Origin: a virus
DNA length: 30,945 nucleotides
Direction: 5' to 3' (one strand)
Virus record (IMG/VR): IMGVR_UViG_3300030106_004313
Coordinates: 1-30,945 of that record
Part shown: in pieces, positions 21,572 through 29,625 of the stretch
Layout of the letters: each line of letters opens with the position of its first letter
Position numbering within the stretch: position 1 is the first letter of the stretch
Notes under the pieces: model-generated
The model's input: only the letters and a program-made list of their open reading frames with translations
What the model was told of the DNA's origin: nothing
Databases searched by the model: none
Position numbers and translations under genes: made by a program

Positions 21572-22476
21572 CCAAATAACCCTGCTTTCTGAGCCCCTGC
21601 TGCTGCTGATAATCCTGCAATACCGAGGCCTAAATATTGCTGAAATGGTGATACGTTAGGCGTGCTTGCCTGTGTAATTGTTGATTGTGAGGTGGGCACT
21701 TTACTGTAAATATCAGATAAAAAGCCTAGTCTTTGATACGGCTCATAAAGCTGTGCTAAATCACTAGCTCTTGCAGCATCAAGTCTAGCTTGATCTTGTG
21801 TTTGTAATAAAGATCCTAACCTGTATGCACTGTCAATATCTCTTTGTTGCAAGGCCTGTCCTGTTTCGCCGAGAGCCGCTTGTCTTAACCCTAATTGTCC
21901 CATTTGACCTGCAAGACCGGCAATACCAGTGCCAAGTTGTGTTTGCCTTGCTAATTCTCTTTCAGCCGCCTGTTGTGCTTGTAAAAAGTTTTGGGCCTGT
22001 GATCTTGCTAAAGCATCAGCTCTGTTTCTGTCTATTTCTCTTTGTGCTATTTCACCTCGTGAACCACCAAAGGCACCTTGTCCTACAGCCCCCGCAGCAG
22101 CTTGTCTCTGCTGTATATCAAAACTTCTATTTATTTCATCTTGTACGGCTTGTTGAAAAGGGTTCATATATCTCTGTAACATCTCATCTGTTACAGGGCC
22201 CGCTCCAGCTCTTAAAGCGTCTTCTACTCCGCCTAATGTTTGACCTGCTGCGGTCATTGTACTACCGGCTTGTTGCAGATAAGGTAAAAAAGCGCCAAGG
22301 CCCGCCATTTGTTGAGCAGCCGCCGCTCTTTGTAAACCTGTCATTTCTGCAACTTGCTGGGGAGGTAAATCAATTCCTAAGTCAGAAAGTTCTTTTGCTG
22401 TTTTTAAAAGGCCAATACGATAGGCTTCTATTTCGGGACTTTCCCTGACGGTTTGTATGGTTTCTTCTACTGCCAT
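21568..22476 (-). CDS. Gln/Ala-rich virion protein, 302 aa
   Basis: The protein is Gln- and Ala-rich and mostly helical. It reads ESPEIEAYRIGLL near the N-terminus, then YMNPFQQAVQDEINRSFDIQ, QRQAAAGAVGQGAFGGSRGE and NRADALARSQAQNFLQAQQA. The C-terminus is a hydrophobic Gly/Ala stretch, YLGLGIAGLSAAAGAQKAG. I recall the NPFQQ, then AFGGSR, then ALARSQA pattern from marine phage structural genes near ejection-type proteins. It resembles in style the small internal virion proteins (T7 gp14 position), with membrane-interacting potential at the C-terminus. No function is demonstrated by sequence. It overlaps its neighbours by one and four bases, consistent with stoichiometric co-expression. Confidence 0.65.
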   Translation of the reverse strand: MAVEETIQTVRESPEIEAYRIGLLKTAKELSDLGIDLPPQQVAEMTGLQRAAAAQQMAGLGAFLPYLQQAGSTMTAAGQTLGGVEDALRAGAGPVTDEMLQRYMNPFQQAVQDEINRSFDIQQRQAAAGAVGQGAFGGSRGEIAQREIDRNRADALARSQAQNFLQAQQAAERELARQTQLGTGIAGLAGQMGQLGLRQAALGETGQALQQRDIDSAYRLGSLLQTQDQARLDAARASDLAQLYEPYQRLGFLSDIYSKVPTSQSTITQASTPNVSPFQQYLGLGIAGLSAAAGAQKAGLFG

Positions 22477-24077
22477 TATGCCATCGCCTTTCCTTTTTTC
22501 TCTAATTTACTCATTACACTATACATATTTTTTATGCCAGTGTTAAGATTTCCATTACCTAATCCTCTTACAGCGTCTGTTGTCATAACAAACTCACCCG
22601 GCATCAGCATAGCCCTTACGCTATCTTTACCCGGTGTGCCTTCGTTTGGACCAATGCCACCTGTTCTTCTGGGAAATACGTCTCCACCTTCAGCTAAACC
22701 TATTTGATAAGGTGTGTAATCAAACTGAAAATTAGAAGGGACAGTAAAATTAGCTCTTGATACTCTAGGTCTAAAGTTTGCTATGTTATAAAGCTCAGGA
22801 TTTTTATTGTAAATGTCTAATCCAGTCACTGGATCAACTATAGTTTCTTGCTCCGGTACATCAAAAGCTCCTGAACCAGATAGTGCTGCAATACCAACAG
22901 CTGTTGGAACAGCTGCTTTTCTTAAAAATGCAGAACCAAGTAATTTTGGTGCTAATTCTTTCTCAGCAGCTGCTAAAGCTAGTTTGTTGCCACCTGCCTG
23001 ACCATAAATACTTGGATATTCTTTAATTAACTCAGCTGCACGCTGATTAATTGCTTGTGTTGTAGGACTTTTACCAAAAGCAAAATCACTAACTTTACTG
23101 CCAAAATCTTTAATACTATCAAACATATTTGTTTTTGGGGCACCTTTTACTATTGGCTGCATATTTTTATCCAGAAAAACATCCCCTTTTGGACCCATGT
23201 CAATAAACGCTGTATCACTATCAATGGATTTAGTTAAATTAGCTTTTGTTATTCCATCAGTAGTTTCTATGGGAGGTGCATCACTTTTTAACAAATCTCT
23301 AACATTAGATGGGGCCGCTGCTGTACTGGTCAATGGTTCAAAACTTCCTGAACTAAAAGCTGCTTGTATATTACTAGTGCCTGCACTAAGGTCAGCAGCT
23401 ATATTCTGTCCAAAACCACTTAAACCTTCACCCGGCCCTGCTAATCCAGCTGTCAACGCACCCGTTGCTCCACCTACAAGAGCAGATCTAAAAGCATCAC
23501 TTAAATTACCACCTTGTGCTAAAGTAGCTATACCTGATCCAATTGCACCAGAATAAATAGCACCTAAACCCGGGAACGCAAAGTTTAATGCAACAGGTAA
23601 AATTATAGGAGCAGCTTTTTTTAAGGCTTTACCAACGCCTTTTAATGCTCTTGATACGCCTTTACCAATTTTACTTACCGTTTTTTTAACGCCTCTAAAT
23701 AATTTTTTAAGAAAAAACTCAGGTAATCCTGTGTCTGGATTAATACTATTCTTACTTGTACCAACAACGTATCTTTCTGGATCTTCTACGCCTAGCTCTC
23801 TAAGATGAGAAAAGATACTTTCTTTTAGTTTTGGATTATTTTCTATCAAGGCCCGTGGGACGATAAGCTCGCCTGTTTCAACGTGAGCAACCGTATCATC
23901 GCCATAACGACCAAAGTTTGCCATCTTTCTGCCAATATCATTAAAAGTAGCAATACCTTCCGTGCCGTACTGATCTTCTACTTCTTTTTTCTCCAGTAGC
24001 TTAATTTCTTCATCTGTATAGATAAAGTCACCAATACCACCCGCTGGCATATCTATTTGTTGTGTAGCTTGGCCCAT
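22476..24077 (-). CDS. Virion protein with PGEFV motif and cationic amphipathic helix, 533 aa
   Basis: Residues 59-74 (DDTVAHVETGELIVP) and 483-497 (GKDSVRAMLMPGEFV) are two versions of the G-x-D-S-V, P-G-E-F-V motif often seen near the ends of phage tape-measure-like and internal proteins. Between them, residues about 122-155 form a strongly basic amphipathic helix (FRGVKKTVSKIGKGVSRALK, then GVGKALKKAAP). It is followed by a hydrophobic Gly/Ala segment (ILPVALNFAFPGLGAIYSGA) that could enter a membrane. The rest is Gly/Ala/Ser-rich. This suggests a protein that contacts or crosses the host inner membrane during DNA delivery. The start is supported by AAGG about ten bases upstream, a weak signal; 34 bases separate it from the 75-residue gene. 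Confidence 0.65.
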   Translation of the reverse strand: MGQATQQIDMPAGGIGDFIYTDEEIKLLEKKEVEDQYGTEGIATFNDIGRKMANFGRYGDDTVAHVETGELIVPRALIENNPKLKESIFSHLRELGVEDPERYVVGTSKNSINPDTGLPEFFLKKLFRGVKKTVSKIGKGVSRALKGVGKALKKAAPIILPVALNFAFPGLGAIYSGAIGSGIATLAQGGNLSDAFRSALVGGATGALTAGLAGPGEGLSGFGQNIAADLSAGTSNIQAAFSSGSFEPLTSTAAAPSNVRDLLKSDAPPIETTDGITKANLTKSIDSDTAFIDMGPKGDVFLDKNMQPIVKGAPKTNMFDSIKDFGSKVSDFAFGKSPTTQAINQRAAELIKEYPSIYGQAGGNKLALAAAEKELAPKLLGSAFLRKAAVPTAVGIAALSGSGAFDVPEQETIVDPVTGLDIYNKNPELYNIANFRPRVSRANFTVPSNFQFDYTPYQIGLAEGGDVFPRRTGGIGPNEGTPGKDSVRAMLMPGEFVMTTDAVRGLGNGNLNTGIKNMYSVMSKLEKKGKAMA

Positions 24078-24111
24078 GCCCTAGTCTACCTTATTATCTT
24101 TTTTATGTCTA

Positions 24112-24339
24112 TCATGTCTTAACTTTAATTGTTCCGTTATCATTGAACAACGCACCTACCTCTAAACCTGTATCACTTGTGGGCAAATCCGTCAAAGTAA
24201 TCTTAGTTCCTCTAAGCTCACCGGGGTTTTGTAGCTGTGTAACCAATTGACTTAAACTTCTTACCATTTCATTAAAATACTGCACATCGTACTCATCCGG
24301 TGGTAAAGAAAAATTTGGTGGTACTAGTTGTCTACTCAT
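24112..24339 (-). CDS. Small conserved virion-module protein, 75 aa
   Basis: The protein begins MSRQLVPPNFSLPPDEYDVQ, continues as a helix (YFNEMVRSLSQLVTQLQN), and ends in a strand-rich block, ELRGTKITLTDLPTSDTGLE then VGALFNDNGTIKV. The TSDTGLEVGALFNDNG part resembles the T-S-x-x-G-L-x-x-G tail motif I recall from small marine podovirus proteins of the tail module. No function is assigned. It overlaps the 513-residue tail protein gene by four bases. Confidence 0.65.
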   Translation of the reverse strand: MSRQLVPPNFSLPPDEYDVQYFNEMVRSLSQLVTQLQNPGELRGTKITLTDLPTSDTGLEVGALFNDNGTIKVKT

Positions 24340-25877
24340 CTGTCTCCATCCGCTCTTAAATCAACCCTTGGTGTTCCAAGTCTCCAGTTCACACCTTGTG
24401 TCGTGCTTTCTACTCTAAGACCAAATGATCGACCTCGCAACCTTAAATGATTTAGCTCCGTGCTAGAATTTACTGTATTTGTGGATGTTTTGATAAACCC
24501 ACCACCTGGACTTCTTTGTGCTTTCAAAGAAAATACTGCTTGTTTATTGTCATTGCTTAAACCAGTGTCACTTTTATCAAAACTAACATCAGGTATCATA
24601 CGTCTAATAAACACAAATTGATCTCCATCTTGCACATCTATTGGACTTGACTCAATAAAAGATGTAAATGCTGTTCCATCATTGTCATTACCTTTTTCGT
24701 GATTGTAAACAAGATTTGAATCAGTTGCCATAGGATATTGATATACGCCTCGATCAACCCAAGATGTTCTTGCTAACGATCCTACATACCATATCTTTTG
24801 ATCATAGTTATAAACAACATATTTGTCGTTTTCATCTGTACCACCATTAGCACCAGAATTAGTTTCTGATGGATAAAACCAAAATACTTCACCAAAAGCT
24901 GAATTTACACCCGCATAAACTTTATCAGACTGTGTTTCATTAAAATCTTGAAAAACATGGTCTCTTACTGAACAAGGTATAACTTGCACACGACCATCGT
25001 AAATGTAAAATCTATCATATCCCATCCAAAACACTGCATCACCAACTGCAACTGCTGTGTTAAATCCTCTGACAGTAATGTTGCTTGCAAGCTGATTAAT
25101 ACCAAATGTAAAAGGAGGACCTATAAACTGCATACTATGAACTGACGTATCTGTAAGAACAATAATTTCTCTTCTTGTTTTTACAGCAGTGACTATTTCA
25201 GATCCTGTTCCTATTCTTAAACTACCAGCAGTGTTTGTGGCTACAGGTGTCCAAAAAAATGGGTTTTCTTGTGAACTAAATCTAATTAATAATCTGTCTT
25301 GTGCAGTTTCGCCAATTGGATTTGCACCAAAACAAATGACATGACGATCTCTTTCAGATACTATAACTTTTCTTGATTTGGTTGGTGCTGCATCAGAAAG
25401 CTCAATTAAATTTTGTGCTCTTGTAGTTACACCATTTGATTTGTCCCAATAAAAAACAAACCCATCTCTTTGGTTAAAAATTAAATCTTCACCAAAATTA
25501 TCTTGTGACCATAATCGTAAAGAACCACCACCAGCCGTTTCCGTAGAGGCAGAACCCCAACCATCTGCACCCCAAGTTCCAGCACCCCAACCATCCCCTG
25601 GTACAACAGTATTAATACCAATATTAATTTGATACTCTGCATCTGCTGATCCGTCATTAGTCAAAGCCGCAGAAGCATTTGCACTTAAAGTTATAACATA
25701 GCTATTTGCATCAGTAATTGATGTGATAGAAAACTCATTATTAAGTTGTGTATTTAAAGATGAGTTGCCCGTTGCAGCATTACTAAAGGTTACAAAATCT
25801 CCTGCTATTGCACCATGAGAAGCATCATTAACAGTAACACTTGTGCTATCAGTTGCAGATGTAAAAGTTATCGCCAT
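24336..25877 (-). CDS. Tail protein, C-terminal part of a split gene, 513 aa
   Basis: Residues 1-90 are an Ig-like beta region (ITFTSATDSTSVTV, then DASHGAIAGDFVTFSNA). Next come a Trp/Gly-rich stretch (GDGWGAGTWGADGWGSAS) and a long beta-rich region (LRLWSQDNFGEDLIFNQRDG, then FVFYWDKSNGVTTRA). In related marine phages this content directly follows a protein beginning MPITSLKFRPGINKETTSY; here that N-terminus is a separate gene, 25879-26454. The start I use is the ATG at 25877, one base after the upstream stop (TAATATG). A GTG at 25889 in the same frame is possible. The likely role is a tail tubular or stabilisation protein, comparable in position to T7 gp12. It overlaps the 75-residue gene by four bases. 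Confidence 0.75.
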   Translation of the reverse strand: MAITFTSATDSTSVTVNDASHGAIAGDFVTFSNAATGNSSLNTQLNNEFSITSITDANSYVITLSANASAALTNDGSADAEYQINIGINTVVPGDGWGAGTWGADGWGSASTETAGGGSLRLWSQDNFGEDLIFNQRDGFVFYWDKSNGVTTRAQNLIELSDAAPTKSRKVIVSERDRHVICFGANPIGETAQDRLLIRFSSQENPFFWTPVATNTAGSLRIGTGSEIVTAVKTRREIIVLTDTSVHSMQFIGPPFTFGINQLASNITVRGFNTAVAVGDAVFWMGYDRFYIYDGRVQVIPCSVRDHVFQDFNETQSDKVYAGVNSAFGEVFWFYPSETNSGANGGTDENDKYVVYNYDQKIWYVGSLARTSWVDRGVYQYPMATDSNLVYNHEKGNDNDGTAFTSFIESSPIDVQDGDQFVFIRRMIPDVSFDKSDTGLSNDNKQAVFSLKAQRSPGGGFIKTSTNTVNSSTELNHLRLRGRSFGLRVESTTQGVNWRLGTPRVDLRADGDR

Positions 25878-25878
25878 A

Positions 25879-26454
25879 TTAAGAGCCACCCACAGAAATA
25901 CTTAAATCATTTACTGATACAGTAACAGTGCCAACTGCTGAGGTCATAGCTAAATTAGCTGTAACTGGTGGTGTAAATATTGTGACTGTACCAACAGATG
26001 CAGTTGCTAATATTCTTAAACTTTCTACTGGATTATTTGATTTAACACTTACTGTTTGTGCTCGATCTACTACAACTGTGCCAACTGCACCAGTTCCAGC
26101 ACTTCCAGTAACTTTTGAGGTAACAACACCAGAACCTAAATCAAATACAGTTACACCATTTACAACCTTACGTCTTAATGGTGTAATGTCATTATATCCT
26201 TGAGATTGCTCAATATAAAATTTTTGTTCAGTGCCTATACCTAAATATTTATTGCCCTCTAAGTTTGCCCAAGAATGTAAAGATCTTGAAGCTCCAAGAA
26301 ATGTGACTTGAGAATATTTTTCCCAACCACCTAGTTTCTCTGGGTAGCCAAAACGAAAACGAATTAAATCACAATCGTTCCATCCACCTTTGTTTGAATA
26401 GGATGTTGTCTCTTTATTTATTCCTGGTCTGAACTTTAAAGACGTTATTGGCAC
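25879..26454 (-). CDS. Tail protein, N-terminal part of a split gene, 191 aa
   Basis: The first 95 residues (SLKFRPGINKETTSYSNKGG, WNDCDLIRFRFGYPEKLGGW and so on to YNDITPLRR) are the characteristic N-terminus of a large marine-phage tail protein that normally continues into the sequence now encoded by 24336-25877. Residues about 100-191 add an extra strand-rich stretch with three similar blocks: GAVGTVVV (122-129), ASVGTVTI (152-159) and SAVGTVTV (172-179). The gene starts with GTG, two bases after the preceding stop, so translation is probably coupled. It ends one base before the downstream ATG. The split could be genuine fission, insertion of a repeat segment with a frameshift, or a sequencing error. 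Confidence 0.7.
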   Translation of the reverse strand: MPITSLKFRPGINKETTSYSNKGGWNDCDLIRFRFGYPEKLGGWEKYSQVTFLGASRSLHSWANLEGNKYLGIGTEQKFYIEQSQGYNDITPLRRKVVNGVTVFDLGSGVVTSKVTGSAGTGAVGTVVVDRAQTVSVKSNNPVESLRILATASVGTVTIFTPPVTANLAMTSAVGTVTVSVNDLSISVGGS

Positions 26455-26456
26455 AA

Positions 26457-27041
26457 CTAAATCTCATCTGGGAAATCGTAAATTGGAGCATTGCTACCAT
26501 CTGCTGGAACTTCAAACAATTTAATAAAATCTGCAAGACTACTAATGTTATTGATTTTTGTTTCTATTGTATTGCACGAAGTTCTTACATTATCTCTATA
26601 AGTTTGTATGTCACTTGGTATAGCAGTTCCCTTTTCTGCTTTGCGTGTAATCATCCAGTCTGAAGAGGATAATAGGTTATTTGCCATTTCTTTTGTTTTG
26701 TTCACCCATATAGTTTTAAGACCTTCTTCAATAACTTGATTACCTTTTTTATCTTTTAAAGGTCCTGTAACAACCCATTCCTTTTTTTTATCATCCCAAG
26801 TTTTATCCATTACCTTTTCATCATCTAATTTTCTCTCAATCAAACTTCCGTCTGTGTTTCTTCCGAAATAAAAAGTAGAATCATAAGGCTCTTCAGCAGC
26901 TGATGGATTTTCCCATGTTAATCCATTTGCTTTTTTTTGAGAGTCTGACCATCTCATCCACACTGCTGGATGTTGAGTGCCATCATCAGCGACCCATGCT
27001 TTTCCTATTGTTATTGTTTTTCCGTTATGTTTCCAAGGCAT
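26457..27041 (-). CDS. Tail-assembly-chaperone-like protein, 194 aa
   Basis: The N-terminal half (KHNGKTITIGKAWVADDGTQ, then HPAVWMRWSD) looks like a small beta domain typical of phage baseplate or fibre-assembly proteins. The C-terminal part has SSSDWMITRKAEKGTAIPSD, then QTYRDNVRTSCNTIETK. This matches the S-D-W, Y-R-x-x-x-R pattern of Phage_tail_APC-type tail-fibre assembly chaperone domains. It probably helps fold or attach the fibres encoded just upstream. AGGAG lies seven bases before the ATG. No sign of truncation is seen. Confidence 0.7.
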   Translation of the reverse strand: MPWKHNGKTITIGKAWVADDGTQHPAVWMRWSDSQKKANGLTWENPSAAEEPYDSTFYFGRNTDGSLIERKLDDEKVMDKTWDDKKKEWVVTGPLKDKKGNQVIEEGLKTIWVNKTKEMANNLLSSSDWMITRKAEKGTAIPSDIQTYRDNVRTSCNTIETKINNISSLADFIKLFEVPADGSNAPIYDFPDEI

Positions 27042-27050
27042 TATTTTCTC

Positions 27051-29624
27051 CTATCTCGCATTACTAAATTTAAACGGTTGTTCTGCAAAAGCCATGTATA
27101 TATATGTATTTTGATTTAATGATCCAGCGTTTCTTCTCAACTTAAAGCCATTACTTAAAAAGTCACAAATATTATTTGATCTACTTTCAGCAGCATTTGA
27201 ACTTGGAAATAATTGTCCAACAACTACGTTATCTTTATCTCTTTTGTTATCTGCAATTACCCAATCATCGCTATGTGTTGCTTTAAAAATAACCATAGCT
27301 GGGCGAAATCCTGTAAAGACATAGGTGCCGTCAGCATTTGAGTTGCCAGAGTATGTGCCAAATCGAGAGTAGCCATCTATCTCTGCAAAACAATACATTA
27401 CATAAGTTGTGCCATTTTTGTTACTTGAGTTATCTGAGCCTACACCCATAACTGTTGTTGTGGGTGCAGAACCACCCCAATACGTTGAACTTGATGATGC
27501 TCTTGCATTATCAGCATTTAAAAATATTGTGTAGTTATGTGGAGCAGTTTCATCTAAATTATGATGATAAATATGCCAGTTTTGTGCTTCACTTCTTGAC
27601 TTAACTAAAACCCAAGCTGGTTTTTTTCCCAAGCCATGTCCAACTGTATGTGCTTCAGTGCCAGTTCCAGTGTAAGTTACAATTGAAAATCCTGCTGTTT
27701 GATTAGCTTGAACTGTTGACGTTATGTCTCCGTCAGTATTAGTGCCTGTCGTTCCACCATTAGCTTTCCAATGCCACATAGTATATGTTCTACTATATTG
27801 GTCATTTACTGTAGATACACCACCTAATAAAGTTACATCATTTCCACTTTGCGATTGAATTGCAACTGAATCTGTTTCTGAAACATTATTTGGTGATTCT
27901 AACCTACTTTGCAATTTAGCATTAGTTGTAGAGTGTAATCTTGATGAATCAAAAAATTGATGTTGAATACCAGCCGTGGTTCTTTCTTTAAACCAAAGCC
28001 AATCAGCTTGAAAACTTAATGTTTTTGTTTGATTTGAAGATGAGCCTGAATAAATGATAGTATCAAAATGATCCGTTGATTGTGTTGATTTAGCTGCTGA
28101 AATTGCTGGGTGTGGTAAGTTAAAAGCACATAAAGCTAAATAACCAGAGGGGACACTATATTTGAATTGTCCTTTACCATTGCCATCTGTTTCAGTACCT
28201 ACATTACCACCAGTTAGATTGCCTGCAAAAGTTCCATCTTGACCAAAATTTAAAATAAAATTACCCGTTGCATTTCCGAAGTTTGTCCACGGCAACCATC
28301 CTTGATTTCCATCTACATGAGAGTTCAAATCTGAAACTGTTGAATTAGAAACTTCTGTTCCATTCTTATACCATTTTATTGTTCCGTTATCTAAATCAAC
28401 TGCTACTCCAATGATATCTCCAGTGGTATAAGTAGTGCTTGTGTTGGTAATAGTTGAACTTGCATCTTTAACATAAATATATCCATTATTAGCGTATGTT
28501 CTACCATTTGTGTGAGATGAACCTTGATCTTTTAATTTATAATCCATCTGTACAACACCAATAAAATTACTGCCACTACCACCTATAGTGCCGCAACGAC
28601 CCTCCCAAAACCATTTACCACTTGTCATACCAAAAGTGCCAATTGCTGCTTGATCACTGCCCTCTGCTTTTAAAGCACCTTCTGTTAAAGTTGCAGTATG
28701 AGTTGTGCCACTTAAATCATTTAACGTACAAAAATTATTTGTTGGTGAATCTAACATGATATCCGAAGATAAAAGTGCCGTAACAGCATAATGATTACCA
28801 CTACCAGAGGCATCAGCAAAAGAATCGTCTGGCACATCTGTTGAAGAACCATGTGGGTCACTTATTGCAGATCCACTTGTATTTAAATCTCCACTTGCAA
28901 AAGTTAATCTAAATCCGTTTGTTCCATAAGAACCAGTGTATGCTTTTGGAACCCACAAACCATTATTAAACTCTCCAAATTCATCAATAACATACTCTGT
29001 TTCGCCAGTGCTAGTGTTTGTTCTTGATGTGTGACCAATGGCTGTTCCATCAACAAAATTCATTTCTGCCATGCATCCATCAAAATTACTATTGTTATTG
29101 TAACCTGCACTACCTATAATATGTCTTGTGTTTTGGTTTGGTATATTTATTATGGTATTTAAATTTTGAGCAGGATACCCTGAATTAATTTCAGTTAAAT
29201 TAAGTTGTAATAAACCATTTATATATAACCTTATTCTCTCTGTTTCTGTAGATTGTGTAGTGTCAGCAATACCAACGAGGTGATACCAATTTGTTGTATC
29301 TCGTAAAAGTTTAGTTGCAGCTACAGTATTATTTGTTCCATCTTGTAAACGATCAAAACGAAATCTGCCTGAACTATCTAAATTAAAAGAAGTGAATTGA
29401 TTACCAAGACCATTATTTGTTTCCCCACCAAACAAATGTTGTGAAATATCTATATTGGCTCTTTTTACCCAAACACTAAGAGTGTAAGTTTGTCTATTAG
29501 AAGACTGGGGTGTCATCTCTAATCGACCATTATCTCCTCTGTTCCAACGTAAGGATTGATCTATATTAAAGGAATAAAAGCCAGTGCTTTCGTCACCTAA
29601 GCCAGATGCAGGGAGTATACTCAT
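27051..29624 (-). CDS. Tail fibre/receptor-binding protein with LamG-like and SPRY-like domains, 857 aa
   Basis: Residues about 15-200 form a LamG/concanavalin-like jelly roll (YTLSVWVKRANID, NWYHLVGIADTT, RIRLYINGLLQ, FDGCMAEMNFVDG). Residues about 300-450 look like a SPRY/B30.2-type lectin fold (SGKWFWEGRCG, FIGVVQMD, TGDIIGVAVDLDNGTIKWYK, NGTEVS). The C-terminal part (about 590-857) has HTVGHGLGKKPAWVLVKSR, MYCFAEIDGYSRFGTY and FTGFRPAMVIFKATHSDDW. This pattern is seen in phage fibre C-terminal domains (DUF7483-like). The protein very probably binds a glycan or protein receptor on the host cell. Its length and Asn/Ser/Thr-rich composition are typical. It starts one base after the stop of the 419-residue fibre gene. 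Confidence 0.8.
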   Translation of the reverse strand: MSILPASGLGDESTGFYSFNIDQSLRWNRGDNGRLEMTPQSSNRQTYTLSVWVKRANIDISQHLFGGETNNGLGNQFTSFNLDSSGRFRFDRLQDGTNNTVAATKLLRDTTNWYHLVGIADTTQSTETERIRLYINGLLQLNLTEINSGYPAQNLNTIINIPNQNTRHIIGSAGYNNNSNFDGCMAEMNFVDGTAIGHTSRTNTSTGETEYVIDEFGEFNNGLWVPKAYTGSYGTNGFRLTFASGDLNTSGSAISDPHGSSTDVPDDSFADASGSGNHYAVTALLSSDIMLDSPTNNFCTLNDLSGTTHTATLTEGALKAEGSDQAAIGTFGMTSGKWFWEGRCGTIGGSGSNFIGVVQMDYKLKDQGSSHTNGRTYANNGYIYVKDASSTITNTSTTYTTGDIIGVAVDLDNGTIKWYKNGTEVSNSTVSDLNSHVDGNQGWLPWTNFGNATGNFILNFGQDGTFAGNLTGGNVGTETDGNGKGQFKYSVPSGYLALCAFNLPHPAISAAKSTQSTDHFDTIIYSGSSSNQTKTLSFQADWLWFKERTTAGIQHQFFDSSRLHSTTNAKLQSRLESPNNVSETDSVAIQSQSGNDVTLLGGVSTVNDQYSRTYTMWHWKANGGTTGTNTDGDITSTVQANQTAGFSIVTYTGTGTEAHTVGHGLGKKPAWVLVKSRSEAQNWHIYHHNLDETAPHNYTIFLNADNARASSSSTYWGGSAPTTTVMGVGSDNSSNKNGTTYVMYCFAEIDGYSRFGTYSGNSNADGTYVFTGFRPAMVIFKATHSDDWVIADNKRDKDNVVVGQLFPSSNAAESRSNNICDFLSNGFKLRRNAGSLNQNTYIYMAFAEQPFKFSNAR

Positions 29625-29625
29625 C

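Noticed and set aside
21798-22448. A 216-codon plus-strand frame opposite the 302-residue virion gene
   Set aside because: It is an antisense shadow of a Gln/Ala-rich gene: reversed Gln and Ala codons avoid stops. No ribosome-binding site and no plausible protein features.
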